Origin: Ohtaekwangia sp036786105
GTDB taxonomy: Bacteria; Bacteroidota; Bacteroidia; Cytophagales; Cyclobacteriaceae
Assembly (NCBI RefSeq): GCF_036786105.1
Contig: NZ_DAIQRQ010000007.1
Span: forward strand, 1-64,000
Reading direction: 5' to 3'
DNA length: 64,000 bases
Part shown: positions 51,812 through 60,607 of the stretch, piece by piece
How positions within the stretch are numbered: position 1 is the stretch's first letter
How the letters are laid out: every line of letters begins with the position of its first letter
Notes under the pieces: model-generated
Told to the model about the DNA's origin: nothing
The model's input: only the letters and a program-made list of their open reading frames with translations
Database searches by the model: none
Translations under genes and position numbers: made by a program

Positions 51812-54800
51812 ATGAAAATGTCCAGCGCACTAACCAGGGGCTTTTACAGCCTTGCCATTACCATACTTGTACTGATGTTTACGTTTAGCCGGCCCGTTGT
51901 GGAGCCGCCTCGCATATTAGTGTTCACCAAAACAGATGGATTCCGCCATACATCTATCGAAGCCGGGAAAGCAGCGTTTGAAAAGATGGCGGCTGAAAAA
52001 GGATTCACTGCCGATTTTACCGAAGATGCTTCGCAATTCAGAACAGAAAATCTGAAGAAATATAACGCAGTTGTTTTCCTTAACACAACCGGCGATGTAC
52101 TCAACAACGAGCAGCAAGCTGAGTTTGAAAGATATATACAGGCTGGCGGTGGCTACCTCGGTATACATGCCGCTACAGATTGCGAATACGACTGGCCATG
52201 GTACGGGCAGCTTGCAGGAGCATACTTTCTTGACCATCCGAACCCGAACAATATTCAGAAAGGTAAATTTTATGTTGTAGAAAAAGATCATTGGGCTACC
52301 AAAGGGATGCCCGATGAGTTTGAGCGAACCGATGAGTTCTATAGCTTCAAGCGCATTGATCCCTCCATACATGTGTTAATCAGGATTGATGAGAAATCGT
52401 ACCAGGGTGGTAAAAACGGAGATAATCACCCGATGAGCTGGTATCATGAATTTGATGGCGGCCGTGCCTTTTATACGGCCATGGGCCACACCGATGCTAC
52501 ATTTTCAGAGCCGCTGTTTCTAAACCATATCTGGGCCGGGTTGCAGTATGCAATGGGCGGAGAAACACCAGGCCCGCTCGATTTTTCAAAAGCAAGACCG
52601 GAAGAAAACCGCTTCTCTAAAGTGATACTGGAAGAAAAGCTGAATGAACCGATGGAGCTAAGTGTACTGAACGATGGACGTATACTTTTTATTGAGCGCC
52701 ATGGTGCTGTGCGATTGTATAATCTTAAAACCAAAAAGCTTAAGACCATTGCCACCATTCCGGTAAGCACAAAATATACCGACAAGGAAGGAAAAGTTTC
52801 TGAAGCCGAAGATGGCCTGCTGGGCCTGAACAAAGATCCAAATTTTGCTGTGAATCACTGGATATACCTTTTCTATTCCGATCCGGTAAAATCACAGAAC
52901 GTATTGGCACGCTTTACTTTGGTGGGCGATGTGCTCGACATGAAATCAAAGAAAATACTGCTGGCGGTTCCTACGCAACGCGAGCAATGTTGCCACACCG
53001 GTGGCTCCATTGCGTGGGATAAGGATGGGAACCTGTATTTATCAACGGGTGATAATACGAGCCCGCGTGAAGTGGCGTATGCTCCGATCGATGAGCGACC
53101 GGGTAAAGCACCGTGGGATGCACAGAAGTCATCGTCTAATACAAATGACCTGCGCGGAAAAATTATCCGCATCAAGCCGAAAGCAGATGGCACTTATAGT
53201 ATACCGGAAGGAAATCTTTTCGCAAAAGGTACGCAGCTTACCAGGCCGGAAATATATACCATGGGACATCGCAATCCTTTCAGAATATCGGTCGATCAGC
53301 GAACCGGCTATGTATATTGGGGCGAGGTTGGCCCGGATGCCGGTAGGCCTGACTCGCTGCGCGGTCCTGCAGGACAAGATGAAGTAGGCCAGGCCAGAAA
53401 AGCCGGTAATTTTGGTTGGCCTTATTTTGTTGGCGACAACAAGGCCTATAATAAATTTGATTTCGCTAATAATACGCCTGGGGAATTTTTCAACGCAGAG
53501 AAACCGCTTAACACTTCGCCAAACAATACCGGGTTAAAAGAACTGCCTCCTGCACAGAAAGCACTTATATGGTATCCCTATGGAGAGTCTAAAGAATTTC
53601 CATTGGTAGGCTCGGGTGGAAGGAATGCTATGGCGGGTCCTGTATTTTATAGCGATGATTTTAAAACAGCTGCGCGTGCGTTTCCAAAGTACTATAATGG
53701 AAAGCTCTTCATCTACGACTGGATGCGCGGATGGATCATGGCGGTAACACTCGATAAAGATGGAAACTATATATCGATGGAGCGCTTTATGCCGAGCTAT
53801 AAATTCAGTAACCCGATGGACATGGAATTTGCAGCGAATGGCGATCTGTATATGCTGGAGTATGGATCGGGATGGTTTACCGGTAACGATGATGCGCGCC
53901 TTATTCGTATTGAGTATAATGGCGGTAACCGTAAGCCTGTTATAGAACTAACAGTTGATAAGCTGGGAGGTTCGGTTCCTTTTACCGTAAGTCTTTCTTC
54001 TAAGGGAACAAAGGACATCGATGGTGATCCGCTGAAATATACCTGGAAGATTACATCAAAAACGGGCTTTGCAAAAACAATCCATGAACCGGATGCGAAA
54101 CTTACACTCTCGAAAGCCGATATATACAAAGCTACGCTGACCGTGGCCGATGATAAGGGCGGTATATCTACACGGTCATTGGAGCTCACAGCCGGAAATG
54201 AACCTCCTGTAGTTACGTTTGATATTGGTAACAACAATAAAACATTCTACTTCCCTGGCAAAACCTATACCTACACTGTAGAAGTAACTGATAAAGAAGA
54301 TGGCTCGCTGGCCAACGGAAAAATTAAACCGGAGCAGGTTGTGGTAAGTATAGATTACCTGGCAGAAGGCTTTGACAAAACAGAGATTGCACAAGGCCAT
54401 CGCACGGCCGAAGCTGCCGCGGTAAATATATCGAAGGGATTGAAGCTGATGGAAGGAAGCGATTGCAAGGCATGCCATGGTATAGATAAGAAATCAATAG
54501 GCCCTGCTTATCGCGAAGTGGCTTTGAAGTATAAAGGCAAAGCAGGCGCCGTAGAAAGCCTTACAAAGAAAGTTATCTCCGGTGGTAGTGGTGTGTGGGG
54601 CGATGTTCCGATGGCTGCACACCCACAGCTTTCTGCCGCCGATGCTTCGGAGATGATAAAATATATTATGAGCCTGGCCGATGAAAAACCAAAGGTAAAA
54701 TCACTGCCGGTAAAGGGTAGCTACACCATTAAATTGCCTGCAGGCGACAAAGGTCAGGGTATATATATCTTCCGGGCATCATATCGCGATCGTGGTGCTA

Positions 54801-55543
54801 ACGGGTTGCCGTCCATTGGTTCCGAAGAGACGTTTACGCTACGCAATCCGTCTATCAATCCTACCAAGTTTGATGTGTTCGAAAATGTTACCAAGATGTC
54901 GTATGGCGGAAACTTTTTTGTTATACCCAGCAAATCGGGCAGCTATATCGGCCTGAACCAGGTTGACCTTACCGGTATCACAGCCATGGAACTGATGGCG
55001 ATGGCACCTAAAGCCCAACTGAATGCAGAAGGCGGCTTCATAGAATTACACATCGATTCTCCCAAAGGTAAATTAATTGGCAAGACAGAATTTATAGGCG
55101 ATGTGCCCGGTGGTGGCTTTGCAGGCAGACCTCAAACCCTGCTGGTAGAACCTACAGAAGGCGTGCACGATATATACCTGGTGTTTCAAAACCCGGATGC
55201 CAAAGCCGCGCAGTCGCTAATGATTTTGATGAATGCTACATTCAAAAGCGGTGGCACCGAAGAAGCATCCAAAATCAATTATACAGAAGGAGACCTTAGC
55301 GCCTATGCTGGTAAATATAAAATGACAGGTTTACCTTTTCCGTTCCTGGAAGTAAGTGTAAAAGAAGGAAAACTGATCATGGATGCCGGTGGCCAGGTTG
55401 GAGAAATTAAACCTACAGACACAACCGATAAATTCGATGCCGATGGAAAAGCAACCATTCAATTTATCCGCAACGAAAGTAAAAAAGTTACCATGCTGAA
55501 AATGGATGCCATGGGCTTTAGCTTCGATGGAACGAAAGAGTAA
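51812..55543 (+). CDS. ThuA / PQQ-dependent dehydrogenase / cytochrome c fusion protein
   Basis: A 1243-residue periplasmic fusion. The start at 51812 ('MKMSSALTRGFYSLAI') gives a signal sequence; the frame upstream is not plausible. A ThuA glutamine-amidotransferase-like domain ('RILVFTKTDGFRHTSIEAGK') spans about 30-250. A glucose/sorbosone dehydrogenase beta-propeller ('NDGRILFIERHGAVRLYN', 'HTGGSIAWDKDGNLYLSTGD') spans about 275-690. A PKD-like domain is at about 700-785. A class I cytochrome c has haem motif 'CKACH' near residue 886. A carbohydrate-binding-like domain (about 985-1140) and a DUF3471-like C terminus follow. It probably oxidises a sugar or sugar alcohol and passes electrons to the attached haem. 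The sugar isomerase gene follows 105 bp downstream. Confidence 0.9.
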   Translation: MKMSSALTRGFYSLAITILVLMFTFSRPVVEPPRILVFTKTDGFRHTSIEAGKAAFEKMAAEKGFTADFTEDASQFRTENLKKYNAVVFLNTTGDVLNNEQQAEFERYIQAGGGYLGIHAATDCEYDWPWYGQLAGAYFLDHPNPNNIQKGKFYVVEKDHWATKGMPDEFERTDEFYSFKRIDPSIHVLIRIDEKSYQGGKNGDNHPMSWYHEFDGGRAFYTAMGHTDATFSEPLFLNHIWAGLQYAMGGETPGPLDFSKARPEENRFSKVILEEKLNEPMELSVLNDGRILFIERHGAVRLYNLKTKKLKTIATIPVSTKYTDKEGKVSEAEDGLLGLNKDPNFAVNHWIYLFYSDPVKSQNVLARFTLVGDVLDMKSKKILLAVPTQREQCCHTGGSIAWDKDGNLYLSTGDNTSPREVAYAPIDERPGKAPWDAQKSSSNTNDLRGKIIRIKPKADGTYSIPEGNLFAKGTQLTRPEIYTMGHRNPFRISVDQRTGYVYWGEVGPDAGRPDSLRGPAGQDEVGQARKAGNFGWPYFVGDNKAYNKFDFANNTPGEFFNAEKPLNTSPNNTGLKELPPAQKALIWYPYGESKEFPLVGSGGRNAMAGPVFYSDDFKTAARAFPKYYNGKLFIYDWMRGWIMAVTLDKDGNYISMERFMPSYKFSNPMDMEFAANGDLYMLEYGSGWFTGNDDARLIRIEYNGGNRKPVIELTVDKLGGSVPFTVSLSSKGTKDIDGDPLKYTWKITSKTGFAKTIHEPDAKLTLSKADIYKATLTVADDKGGISTRSLELTAGNEPPVVTFDIGNNNKTFYFPGKTYTYTVEVTDKEDGSLANGKIKPEQVVVSIDYLAEGFDKTEIAQGHRTAEAAAVNISKGLKLMEGSDCKACHGIDKKSIGPAYREVALKYKGKAGAVESLTKKVISGGSGVWGDVPMAAHPQLSAADASEMIKYIMSLADEKPKVKSLPVKGSYTIKLPAGDKGQGIYIFRASYRDRGANGLPSIGSEETFTLRNPSINPTKFDVFENVTKMSYGGNFFVIPSKSGSYIGLNQVDLTGITAMELMAMAPKAQLNAEGGFIELHIDSPKGKLIGKTEFIGDVPGGGFAGRPQTLLVEPTEGVHDIYLVFQNPDAKAAQSLMILMNATFKSGGTEEASKINYTEGDLSAYAGKYKMTGLPFPFLEVSVKEGKLIMDAGGQVGEIKPTDTTDKFDADGKATIQFIRNESKKVTMLKMDAMGFSFDGTKE

Positions 55544-55625
55544 TTATCAGTTATACGTTAAACGTTAGCTGTTATCCGGAAAAGTTTATGAACTGATAAC
55601 TTGTAACCGATAACGGCCGGCAGCT
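55544..55625. repeat. Decayed GTTATCCG-family repeat
   Basis: TTATCAGTTATACGTTAAACG and GCTGTTATCCGG on the left face ACTGATAAC and GTAACCGATAACGG on the right. Short matching blocks (TTATCAGT with ACTGATAA) show an eroded palindrome of the family at 24869-24933. It lies between the dehydrogenase and isomerase genes. Confidence 0.6.
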
Positions 55626-55648
55626 GGCAACTTAACCCAAAATATACT

Positions 55649-56320
55649 ATGCTAAACAGAAGAGAATTTCTACGCAATTCAGGCGCTATGGCGCTGGGCG
55701 CTATGGTACTATCTGGCAGCGCAAAAGCTTTTTTATTGAAAGACAAATTACCACCGGCTGGTGTTCAGCTCTTCACGTTCTTTCCCAAGATGGACAATGA
55801 CGTGAAGGGAACGCTCAAGCAGATTGCAGATATAGGCTATAAGGAAGTTGAATCTGCGTTTAGTATGAAGGGCGGATACTATGGGATGAAGCCTGCTGAA
55901 TTTGCACAGATGGTGAAAGACGTTGGGTTGTCTTGGAAGTCGCACCACGTGCTAGGAACGCCCTATATCAATCCNNNNNNNNNNNNNNNNNNNNNNNNNN
56001 NNNNNNNNNNNNNNNNNNNNNNNNNNNNNNNNNNNNNNNNNNNNNNNNNNNNNNNNNNNNNNNNNNNNNNNNNNGGTGTTGATCCGGTAGCATTATTCAA
56101 GAAGCATCCCGGCCGCTATCCGCTGTGGCACGTAAAAGATATCGATAAGGATTTTACAGGCCCACAACCGGTAGGCACAGGCATTGTAGACTTTAAACGC
56201 ATTTTCGAAAATGCCAAGACAGCCGGGCTTCAACATTACTTCGTCGAGCACGACATGCCTGCCGATGCAGTGCAAAGCATCACCACGAGCTTTAACAATC
56301 TGAAGAAAATCATTGGTTAA
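55649..56320 (+). CDS. Sugar phosphate isomerase/epimerase family protein (contains assembly gap)
   Basis: A xylose-isomerase-like TIM-barrel protein with a twin-arginine signal ('NRREFLRNSGAMALGAMVL'), so exported folded. 'PPAGVQLFTFFPKMDNDVKG' and 'IADIGYKEVESAF' are the family N terminus. After 100 N, 'YPLWHVKDID' and 'VGTGIVDFKRIFENAKTAG' match the C-terminal barrel. As assembled it has 223 residues, whereas family members usually have about 290-310. The real gap is therefore probably larger than 100 bp by roughly 200 bp or more. Its place beside the PQQ dehydrogenase suggests shared sugar catabolism. Confidence 0.85.
   Translation: MLNRREFLRNSGAMALGAMVLSGSAKAFLLKDKLPPAGVQLFTFFPKMDNDVKGTLKQIADIGYKEVESAFSMKGGYYGMKPAEFAQMVKDVGLSWKSHHVLGTPYINXXXXXXXXXXXXXXXXXXXXXXXXXXXXXXXXXXGVDPVALFKKHPGRYPLWHVKDIDKDFTGPQPVGTGIVDFKRIFENAKTAGLQHYFVEHDMPADAVQSITTSFNNLKKIIG
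55975..56074. other. Assembly gap (100 N)
   Basis: Exactly 100 N inside the sugar isomerase gene. The shortened protein implies that the true missing sequence is longer. Confidence 0.97.
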
Positions 56321-56329
56321 CGCGCATCT

Positions 56330-56375
56330 ATACCGCAAGCCTATATATAACGGAATATATAGAAGCTTGCGGTAT
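56330..56375. terminator. Bidirectional terminator hairpin
   Basis: ATACCGCAAGC (56330-56340) and GCTTGCGGTAT (56365-56375) form a perfect 11-bp stem. Inner TATATAT and ATATATA blocks extend it, and the loop is small. It is centred between the convergent isomerase and SnoaL-like genes. Confidence 0.85.
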
Positions 56376-56384
56376 TGAATTCTA

Positions 56385-56759
56385 TTAATAAAAGAATTGC
56401 TCCGATACAATCATTCCGTCCTTCACTTCGTAGAGCATTAATTCGCTGATCTGGATTCTTCCAAATCCTTGTACGGTGATATCGACTTCTCTTCCTACTG
56501 CAAAATGATTATTGGTTACAAGGGGTGCGGTGGTATGGCGGCTGTGCGCGGCCTCAATACGCTTTACCCAATCTTCGCCCTTTTTACGAACGAGTGCTTT
56601 ACCTTCTGCATAGCTGAAATAAGGAGAGCCTGTCGGTTCAATACTCCGCACATTATCAGCGAAGAGCTCATCCTGAATCTCAAACCATTTTTCCTGCTGA
56701 GCTAATACATGGAATCGTTCAGCAACTTCCTGTGTTGTTAATACTGTATTCGTTGTCAT
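56385..56759 (-). CDS. SnoaL-like / NTF2-fold protein
   Basis: A 124-residue cystatin-like alpha+beta barrel protein of the SnoaL/NTF2 superfamily. Features are 'VAERFHVLAQQEKWFEIQDE', 'SIEPTGSPYFSYAEGKALVR' and the C-terminal 'ISELMLYEVKDGMIVSEQFF'. Members are isomerases, hydrolases or non-catalytic ligand binders; nothing here fixes a reaction. It follows the SRPBCC gene by 38 bp on the same strand and is probably co-transcribed. Confidence 0.8.
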   Translation of the reverse strand: MTTNTVLTTQEVAERFHVLAQQEKWFEIQDELFADNVRSIEPTGSPYFSYAEGKALVRKKGEDWVKRIEAAHSRHTTAPLVTNNHFAVGREVDITVQGFGRIQISELMLYEVKDGMIVSEQFFY

Positions 56760-56797
56760 ATATAGGTTGTTGTGTATTGTATACCAGGAATAAATGT

Positions 56798-57250
56798 TCA
56801 GTTTTCCGGAGGAAATCCGGGTTTACCTTTTCCATCAGTGATCAGTCGAAATAAGCTATACTGTAAATATTGCCCCCATGCAGATGAGCATGCCTCGAAA
56901 CATTCTACTTCCGGTATTAAGCCTTCGTGTGTAAAACGAAGTTGTGTTTTATTGCCCTGCCGTGATATATCGAAGCTTATTTTTGTTCCTGTCCACTCGC
57001 TTTTGTCTTTGAGGAAATTTAATGCACTATCTGTAACAAGCCAGACAACCTTTTTATCGGGTACGATCTCAACCAGCTTTTGCCTGGAGTAATGTATATC
57101 TCCGAAGCGTGTTTCAAATTCATCGTGTAGTGTTTGTGAGTTGCCTTGCAGCTCGCTTGCCCACCATGCGCTAACATTGTTAATGGCCCTGAATACTTCT
57201 TGCGGTGTTTGATCTACCAGCAGCGTTGCAGTGAAATTTTGTGTATTCAT
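56798..57250 (-). CDS. SRPBCC / AHSA1-domain protein
   Basis: A 150-residue START-like protein of the Activator of Hsp90 homologue 1 branch. 'ATLLVDQTPQEVFRAINNVS' followed by 'WWASEL', then 'VVWLVTDSALNFL' and 'GTKISFDISRQGNKTQLRFT', is the typical helix-grip pattern with a hydrophobic cavity. It is first in a two-gene unit with the SnoaL-like gene and divergent from a GlxA-type regulator, which is the likely controller. The ligand is unknown. Confidence 0.88.
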   Translation of the reverse strand: MNTQNFTATLLVDQTPQEVFRAINNVSAWWASELQGNSQTLHDEFETRFGDIHYSRQKLVEIVPDKKVVWLVTDSALNFLKDKSEWTGTKISFDISRQGNKTQLRFTHEGLIPEVECFEACSSAWGQYLQYSLFRLITDGKGKPGFPPEN

Positions 57251-57376
57251 ATATTGATTGTTGTTGTTCCGGATTCAAATGTATGGCCAGTATTGCATTT
57301 TGCCGGGGTGTAAAATGGACTTTATGACGGGTTGATTTGGACATCATGAATTTCGATCTTTGTTTCAAAAAAGATC

Positions 57377-58357
57377 ATGAAACATCTTACCATACTTGTT
57401 CCGAAGGGTGAGAATAATCTCAGCAGTATTGTGGGGGCGTATAAAATATTTTCCAGGGCCAATGCGTACTGGAAGGATACCGGTAGAAAAGAGTTGTTCA
57501 GGATCGAACTAGCCGGTATTTCAAAGAAGGTAGATTTCTATGATGGCTTGTTCACTGTAAAGCCTCATACAAACATTGCTGCTATAGCAAAAACCAACCT
57601 TATTATTATCCCTTCCCTTAATCACAATTATCAACAGGCTGTAAAGAAGAATAAACCACTTATACACTGGATCGAAAAGCAGTATAAAAATGGTGCTGAA
57701 GTGGCCAGTATATGTACCGGTGCATTTATGCTCGCCTCATCAGGTTTGCTCGATGGCAGATGCTGCTCAACCCACTGGTCTGCAGTGAATACGTTCCGAA
57801 CGATGTTTCCGCAAGTAGATCTTCAGGCCGATCGATTGATTACCGATGAAAAAGGTATATATACCAATGGAGGCGCATACTCGTTTCTGAATCTGATGAT
57901 TTATCTCGTAGAAAAACATTATGACCGGCAAACAGCCATTTTCTGTTCTAAAGTATTTCAGATCGAGATGGATAGAAACAGCCAGTCTTCCTTTGCCATC
58001 TTTACAGGACAGAAGTCGCATGGCGATGAAATGGTAAAGAAGGCACAAGCCTATATTGAAAGTAATCTGCAAGAAAAAATATCAGTGGAACATCTTTCGT
58101 CGAGGTTTGCCGTAGGCAGACGTAATTTTGACAGGCGATTCATCAAGGCCACGGGCAACACACCGGTTGAATATTTGCAGCGAGTAAAGATCGAATCCGC
58201 CAAGAAATCATTTGAAAACAGCCGCAGAACTATTCATGAAGTGATGTATGATGTTGGCTATTCGGACGTAAAAGCCTTTCGTGAAGTATTCCGGAAAATA
58301 ACCGGCATGTCACCGCTGGAATACAGGAACCGGTATAATAAGGAAGCACAAGTATAG
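57377..58357 (+). CDS. GlxA-type AraC-family regulator with DJ-1/PfpI domain
   Basis: A 326-residue transcription factor. The N-terminal DJ-1/PfpI amidotransferase-like domain (about 1-195) has a nucleophile-elbow cysteine, C113, in 'ASICTGAFMLASSG'. The C-terminal AraC helix-turn-helix pair (about 215-320) includes 'RFAVGRRNFDRRFIKATGNT' and 'VGYSDVKAFREVFRKITGMS'. It is divergent from the SRPBCC and SnoaL-like genes (126-bp shared region) and upstream of a DHFR-like reductase. This suggests one small regulon of stress or xenobiotic-type enzymes (inference). Confidence 0.93.
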   Translation: MKHLTILVPKGENNLSSIVGAYKIFSRANAYWKDTGRKELFRIELAGISKKVDFYDGLFTVKPHTNIAAIAKTNLIIIPSLNHNYQQAVKKNKPLIHWIEKQYKNGAEVASICTGAFMLASSGLLDGRCCSTHWSAVNTFRTMFPQVDLQADRLITDEKGIYTNGGAYSFLNLMIYLVEKHYDRQTAIFCSKVFQIEMDRNSQSSFAIFTGQKSHGDEMVKKAQAYIESNLQEKISVEHLSSRFAVGRRNFDRRFIKATGNTPVEYLQRVKIESAKKSFENSRRTIHEVMYDVGYSDVKAFREVFRKITGMSPLEYRNRYNKEAQV

Positions 58358-58462
58358 ACGTCGGGCAATTCTGTTCCGGCTGTTGGAGAATACCTTTTAT
58401 GTCGCAATCAGCATCGTAAAATGTCAGAGTCACCCTTCCGGGCAAATCGATAATGTCCCTAC

Positions 58463-58487
58463 CTTTAGTATATACTTTAAACTAAAG
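58463..58487. promoter_or_regulatory. Inverted repeat upstream of the DHFR-like gene
   Basis: CTTTAGT (58463-58469) and ACTAAAG (58481-58487) are perfect 7-nt arms with an 11-bp AT-rich spacer, ending 8 bp before the ATG. It is a candidate operator, possibly for the GlxA-type regulator just upstream. Confidence 0.5.
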
Positions 58488-58495
58488 ATAGTGAT

Positions 58496-59083
58496 ATGAG
58501 AAAACTTGTTTTACAGATACAGATGTCAGTAGACGGATTTATAGCTGACAACAACGGGCGATCAGGATGGATGTTGTGGAACTGGGGCGAAGTGTGGGGC
58601 TGGGATAAAGCTTTACAGCAGTATCACATCGACTTGTCAGCATCGGTCGATTGTGTAGTGCTAAGCCGTAAAATGGCTGAAGAAGGTTTTATTCGTCATT
58701 GGAAGTCAGTAGCAGAAGCAAATAATGACCAGGCCCGTTTTGCGGCAAGTATAACTGCAGCGCACAAAGTTGTTTTTACAAATACATTAAAGCAATCGGT
58801 GTGGGAGAATACCGTTCTTGCAAAAGGTGATCTTACTTATGAGATCAATAATCTGAAAGCGCAGACGGGACGTAATATTATTGCATACGGTGGAGCATCG
58901 TTTGCTTCAGCTCTGGTACAGGCCAACCTGGTAGATGAGTTTCACCTGGTTATTAATCCGGCTTTGGTCGGACAGGGATTGTCTGTATTCAATACAATTC
59001 CGACTATACACATGCTCTCCCTGATCGATTCGAAGGCTTATCCCTGCGGAGTTGTTGTAACAACGTATGCCGCTAAACGATGA
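58496..59083 (+). CDS. Dihydrofolate reductase / RibD C-terminal family protein
   Basis: A 195-residue NADPH-dependent reductase-like protein. 'LVLQIQMSVDGFIADNNGRS' is the family N terminus and 'NIIAYGGASFASALVQANLV' is the cofactor-binding loop. 'DEFHLVINPALVGQGLSVF' is the RibD_C signature. These proteins are homologous to RibD reductase and DHFR, but most have unknown substrates. The gene is in the same direction as the GlxA-type gene and preceded by an inverted repeat. Confidence 0.9.
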   Translation: MRKLVLQIQMSVDGFIADNNGRSGWMLWNWGEVWGWDKALQQYHIDLSASVDCVVLSRKMAEEGFIRHWKSVAEANNDQARFAASITAAHKVVFTNTLKQSVWENTVLAKGDLTYEINNLKAQTGRNIIAYGGASFASALVQANLVDEFHLVINPALVGQGLSVFNTIPTIHMLSLIDSKAYPCGVVVTTYAAKR

Positions 59084-59264
59084 TCAATTCCCGGAAGTCG
59101 TCATGCTCATCGTGTGGGTAGTCGTGGCCTCACAAATGATACGCGTTACTCCCTTCCATCCGGTTGATACATTAAAGCAGGAGTAATCTTTTCTACATTC
59201 TAAGAAATAGGTTTAGAATAAGCAATACAGATAGTATTTTACTGGTATAACTACTTTTCAAACC

Positions 59265-59272
59265 TATATTTG
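59265..59272 (+). promoter_or_regulatory. -7 box implying a near-leaderless transcript
   Basis: TATATTTG matches TAnnTTTG and ends 7 bp before the ATG at 59280. The transcription start would fall at or next to the start codon. Confidence 0.5.
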
Positions 59273-59279
59273 TGCGGAA

Positions 59280-60455
59280 ATGCGTGGTATTGTTTTCGGT
59301 ATACTTTTGTTCCTGCAGGTTTCTGTAGCAGCAGCACAGAACTGGTTCTTCAATGCTGCCGACCGGCACTCGGGAGATTCGTTGCCTCGCTATAGCTTTG
59401 TGCAACTTCGTTACCAGCTATCCAGACTTACCGATACAAAGACACCTGGCCTGCGGTATATCGAAGAGAATCCCATACAATCTGTCGACCTTCGCTATGG
59501 CTTTTTTGGATATGGCCGCAAGAAGTGGCAACAGCTTCATCATTACCCAATGTATGGAGTGGGCATCAGTAAATTCTGGTTCTGCCCTGTTAAAAATATA
59601 GTAGGCAATCCGTTTACAACGTATCTATTCTTCAATGAACCGTTCCTTCAGACAAAGCGGTCGTCATTGCATTACGATTTCTCAATTGGTCTGTCCTATA
59701 ACTGGAAGGCATATAACACGTATGCCAATCCGGAACAAAAAGCTATCGGCTCATCCATCAATGTTATGATCGGTTTTTCGCTGCAATATGAATTACGCAT
59801 CACAGATCGCTTTGATCTTATTGCCGGCCCATCGATCGACCACTTCTCGAATGGGCGAACACGATCTCCTAACCGCGGTTTGAATCTATACGGTTTGCAG
59901 GCATCTGCCCGGTATAAGATAGGCCCACGCAAGCGGAAAGATTTGCCGCGAATATTTGAGCAAATTACCTATACGATCGATCCCTATAAACCGATGTATG
60001 AATTTTATGTTGTGGGTAGCGGTGGCATTGTAACCACCTTCCGCGATATGGATCATCCCGATATATATTTCTGGGCCGCATCGATGAGCCTGGACGCTGC
60101 CCGGCATTATGGATACACGGGTAAATATGGTATTGGCTTTGACTGGTTTTACGATGGTTCGCTAAAGGAACAATTTGAAGAACGCTACAAGGGCGATGTC
60201 CCCGCGCGGCTTTTATTCTGGCCTGGTGTACACATCTCGCACGAATACCTCGTACATCGCTGGACGTTTATTACACAAGCCGGTATAAACCTGAAGAAGA
60301 CCGGTGATAAAGGTATATGGTACGGCAGAATAGCACTGCGTTATGATGTTAGCAAGAGTATATTTCTGCGTGCAGGCCTCCGTATATATGATTCTTTCAT
60401 TTCTGATTTTATTGAGTGTGGTATTGGCTATTCAATCTATACGCATAGAGAATAA
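59280..60455 (+). CDS. PagL-like lipid A deacylase / acyloxyacyl hydrolase family protein
   Basis: A 391-residue exported outer membrane protein with signal peptide 'LLFLQVSVAAAQ'. A barrel region contains 'HFSNGRTRSPNRGLNLYGL', closely matching the PagL catalytic block (His-Ser within HxSN...N.G.N). PagL proper is about 170-200 residues. Bacteroidota members such as this one carry additional strands ('GGIVTTFRDMDHPDIYFWAA', 'FDWFYDGSLKEQ'). It would trim an acyl chain from lipid A at the cell surface. A -7 box sits directly before the ATG. Confidence 0.82.
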   Translation: MRGIVFGILLFLQVSVAAAQNWFFNAADRHSGDSLPRYSFVQLRYQLSRLTDTKTPGLRYIEENPIQSVDLRYGFFGYGRKKWQQLHHYPMYGVGISKFWFCPVKNIVGNPFTTYLFFNEPFLQTKRSSLHYDFSIGLSYNWKAYNTYANPEQKAIGSSINVMIGFSLQYELRITDRFDLIAGPSIDHFSNGRTRSPNRGLNLYGLQASARYKIGPRKRKDLPRIFEQITYTIDPYKPMYEFYVVGSGGIVTTFRDMDHPDIYFWAASMSLDAARHYGYTGKYGIGFDWFYDGSLKEQFEERYKGDVPARLLFWPGVHISHEYLVHRWTFITQAGINLKKTGDKGIWYGRIALRYDVSKSIFLRAGLRIYDSFISDFIECGIGYSIYTHRE

Positions 60456-60505
60456 CTGTGCTGCAGTGCGGCAAGACGGTCGCGATCGTGCGGAATCGGT
60501 CACAT

Positions 60506-60524
60506 CTGTACAACAAGTGTACAG
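60506..60524. promoter_or_regulatory. TGTACA inverted repeat upstream of the PadR-permease operon
   Basis: CTGTACA (60506-60512) and TGTACAG (60518-60524) are perfect 7-nt arms with a 5-bp spacer, 84 bp upstream of the PadR ATG. It is a plausible operator for PadR autoregulation. The half-site recurs near the ThuA and PAP2 genes. Confidence 0.55.
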
Positions 60525-60607
60525 TATAGCTGCGAAATTCTTTTCAATTCACGTATTTGTATGTTGGCAAGCCATTTGTTCTACAAAAGTTGAAATTGAA
60601 AAAATGA

